Assembly (NCBI GenBank): GCA_963838235.1
Contig: CAWIQJ010000005.1
Coordinates: 992,001 to 1,056,000 of the forward strand
Length of the DNA: 64,000 bases
Direction: 5' to 3'
From: JAFECT01 sp963838235
GTDB lineage: Bacteria > Pseudomonadota > Alphaproteobacteria > Caulobacterales > Caulobacteraceae
Below, piece by piece: positions 63,221 through 64,000 of the stretch. Within the stretch, counting starts at the first letter, position 1; each line of letters starts with the position of its first letter. The translations under genes were made by a program, and so were the position numbers. The notes under the pieces were generated by a model. That model saw only the letters and a list, made by a program, of their open reading frames with translations, had not been told where the DNA came from and did no database searches.

Positions 63221-64000
63221 ATGGTCCTTGCGGGACAGGGGAGAACACGCTTGGCGGTCGTGAGCGAGCGAGCCGCGCAGACCGGGTGGATGTGCCTCGG
63301 CATCGTCAAGCGCGCCGCGCTGCGCTGCTGGGGCCGTGACGTGATGCTCTATGTCGGCGGCGTGTCGTTCTTCGCCCTGCTGGCGCTGTTCCCGGCGGTG
63401 GGCCTGCTGATCGGCTTCTACAGCGCGGTGTTCACGCCCGAGCAGGCGGAAATGCAGACCCAGGCCTTCGCCCAGCTTATGCCCGAGGGCGCGCGGGGCT
63501 TGGTCGAGCATCAGCTGCATCACCTGGCGGCGACCTCGGCGCGAACCATCTCGGTCCAGAGCGGCCTGGCCCTGATCATCGGCGCCTATGCCGCGCACCG
63601 CGGTTTCAAGGCGCTTCTCGCCGGCCTGACCTTCATCCACGACGAGGAGGAGCCGTGGGGGTTCCTGCGCTTCAACTTCATCGCCTTCGTGGTCGCCATC
63701 GGGTCCTTCGTTATGGCCACCAGCCTGTCGGGCCTGATCATTGCCTCGCGCATCGTCAAGACAGAAGCCCATCTGCGCACAGGCGAGACCTTCAGCTGGT
63801 TCACCAACGAATGGCTGTGGGTGACCCTGTTCCTCGTCTTCGGCCTGACCTGCCTCTATCGCTGGGCGATGTCGCACTCTGGCACGGTGATCTGGCGTGC
63901 GGCGATCATCGGCGGGGTTACGGCGACCTTCCTGGCGGTGTGCGCTTCGGCGGCGTCGGCCTTTTACGTGAACCAGATCATGCACCTGGGCGCGACCTAC
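63221..64000 (+). CDS. YihY/virulence factor BrkB family membrane protein (runs off the right edge)
   Basis: The N-terminal 260 residues of a YihY/BrkB-type inner-membrane protein. Landmarks are WGRDVMLYVGGVSFFALLALFPAVGLLIGFYSAVF, LIIGAYAAHRGFKALLAGLTFIHDEEEPWGFLRFNFIAF and LYRWAMSH. Function unproven; the name 'ribonuclease BN' once used for the family is wrong. ATG 63221 has GAGGAAG upstream; later ATG 63290 is possible. The frame is open to the window end. Confidence 0.88.
   Translation, partial: MVLAGQGRTRLAVVSERAAQTGWMCLGIVKRAALRCWGRDVMLYVGGVSFFALLALFPAVGLLIGFYSAVFTPEQAEMQTQAFAQLMPEGARGLVEHQLHHLAATSARTISVQSGLALIIGAYAAHRGFKALLAGLTFIHDEEEPWGFLRFNFIAFVVAIGSFVMATSLSGLIIASRIVKTEAHLRTGETFSWFTNEWLWVTLFLVFGLTCLYRWAMSHSGTVIWRAAIIGGVTATFLAVCASAASAFYVNQIMHLGATY

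Overview
The window is GC-rich, densely packed DNA from an alphaproteobacterium, most probably a member of the Caulobacteraceae (Caulobacter/Phenylobacterium type). Supporting signs are the C4-pathway hemA, a PopA-like protein (two receiver domains plus a degenerate GGDEF domain), a Ros/MucR regulator, a Cbp3-type bc1 chaperone, an NDUFS4-like complex I protein, a class I PHA synthase, a double cold-shock-domain protein, a K+-independent membrane pyrophosphatase and frequent GTG starts with ATGA/GTGA overlaps. I see no phage, insertion sequence, CRISPR array, plasmid gene or defence locus; this is core chromosome with a few accessory-looking stretches.

Layout. 0-4.8 kb: a partial 3-hydroxyisobutyrate dehydrogenase, hemA, a PLP decarboxylase, exported MsrA, and MucR. 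5-11.3 kb: glyA-nrdR-rib(reductase)-ribE-ribB-ribH-nusB-thiL, a translationally coupled folate/riboflavin/thiamine cofactor run. 12-14.8 kb: hppA with a strong terminator, then bamE. 14.8-19 kb: cbp3-DUF177-plsX-fabH-ihfA-merR, then tRNA-Pro(GGG). 19-25.2 kb: CBS protein, Hsp20, ctaA, rplM-rpsI, argC, exported MsrB. 25-31.8 kb: phaC and partners, a lipoprotein, glpX, a palindromic repeat element, recJ, tRNA-Glu. 31.8-35.6 kb: cold-shock protein, DUF192, hydrolase, GST, tRNA-Pro(TGG), NDUFS4-like protein, tRNA-Arg. 35.6-41.8 kb (minus strand): a five-gene coupled redox operon (TPP enzyme, unrecognised membrane protein, gluconate-dehydrogenase-subunit-3-like protein, GMC flavoprotein, FMN alpha-hydroxyacid oxidase). 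41.9-48 kb: metC, an orphan ABC ATPase, two VOC proteins, an FMN reductase behind an operator-like repeat cluster, sseA, cfa. 48.1-53 kb: kdsA, hldE and hldD for the LPS inner core. 53-64 kb: two small exported proteins, recG, a methyltransferase, sdhE-mfd, an esterase, popA and a partial YihY/BrkB gene.

Sequence quality matters here. About seventeen genes that should be intact (glyA, nrdR, all rib genes, hppA, msrB, glpX, recJ, mfd, popA, the whole redox operon) carry one-base or two-base frameshifts. Most of those I could resolve are insertions, and they are concentrated between 5.3 and 9.7 kb. I treat them as residual assembly errors and annotate whole genes across them.

The most interesting unexplained items are the redox operon, whose membrane protein has an internally duplicated H-aromatic-R-G motif; the palindrome cluster that fills the glpX-recJ gap; the ACCGTA/TACGGT repeat cluster upstream of the FMN reductase; plsX, which has no ordinary start codon; a MucR homologue without the usual zinc-binding histidines; and a riboflavin cluster that appears to lack the deaminase domain.
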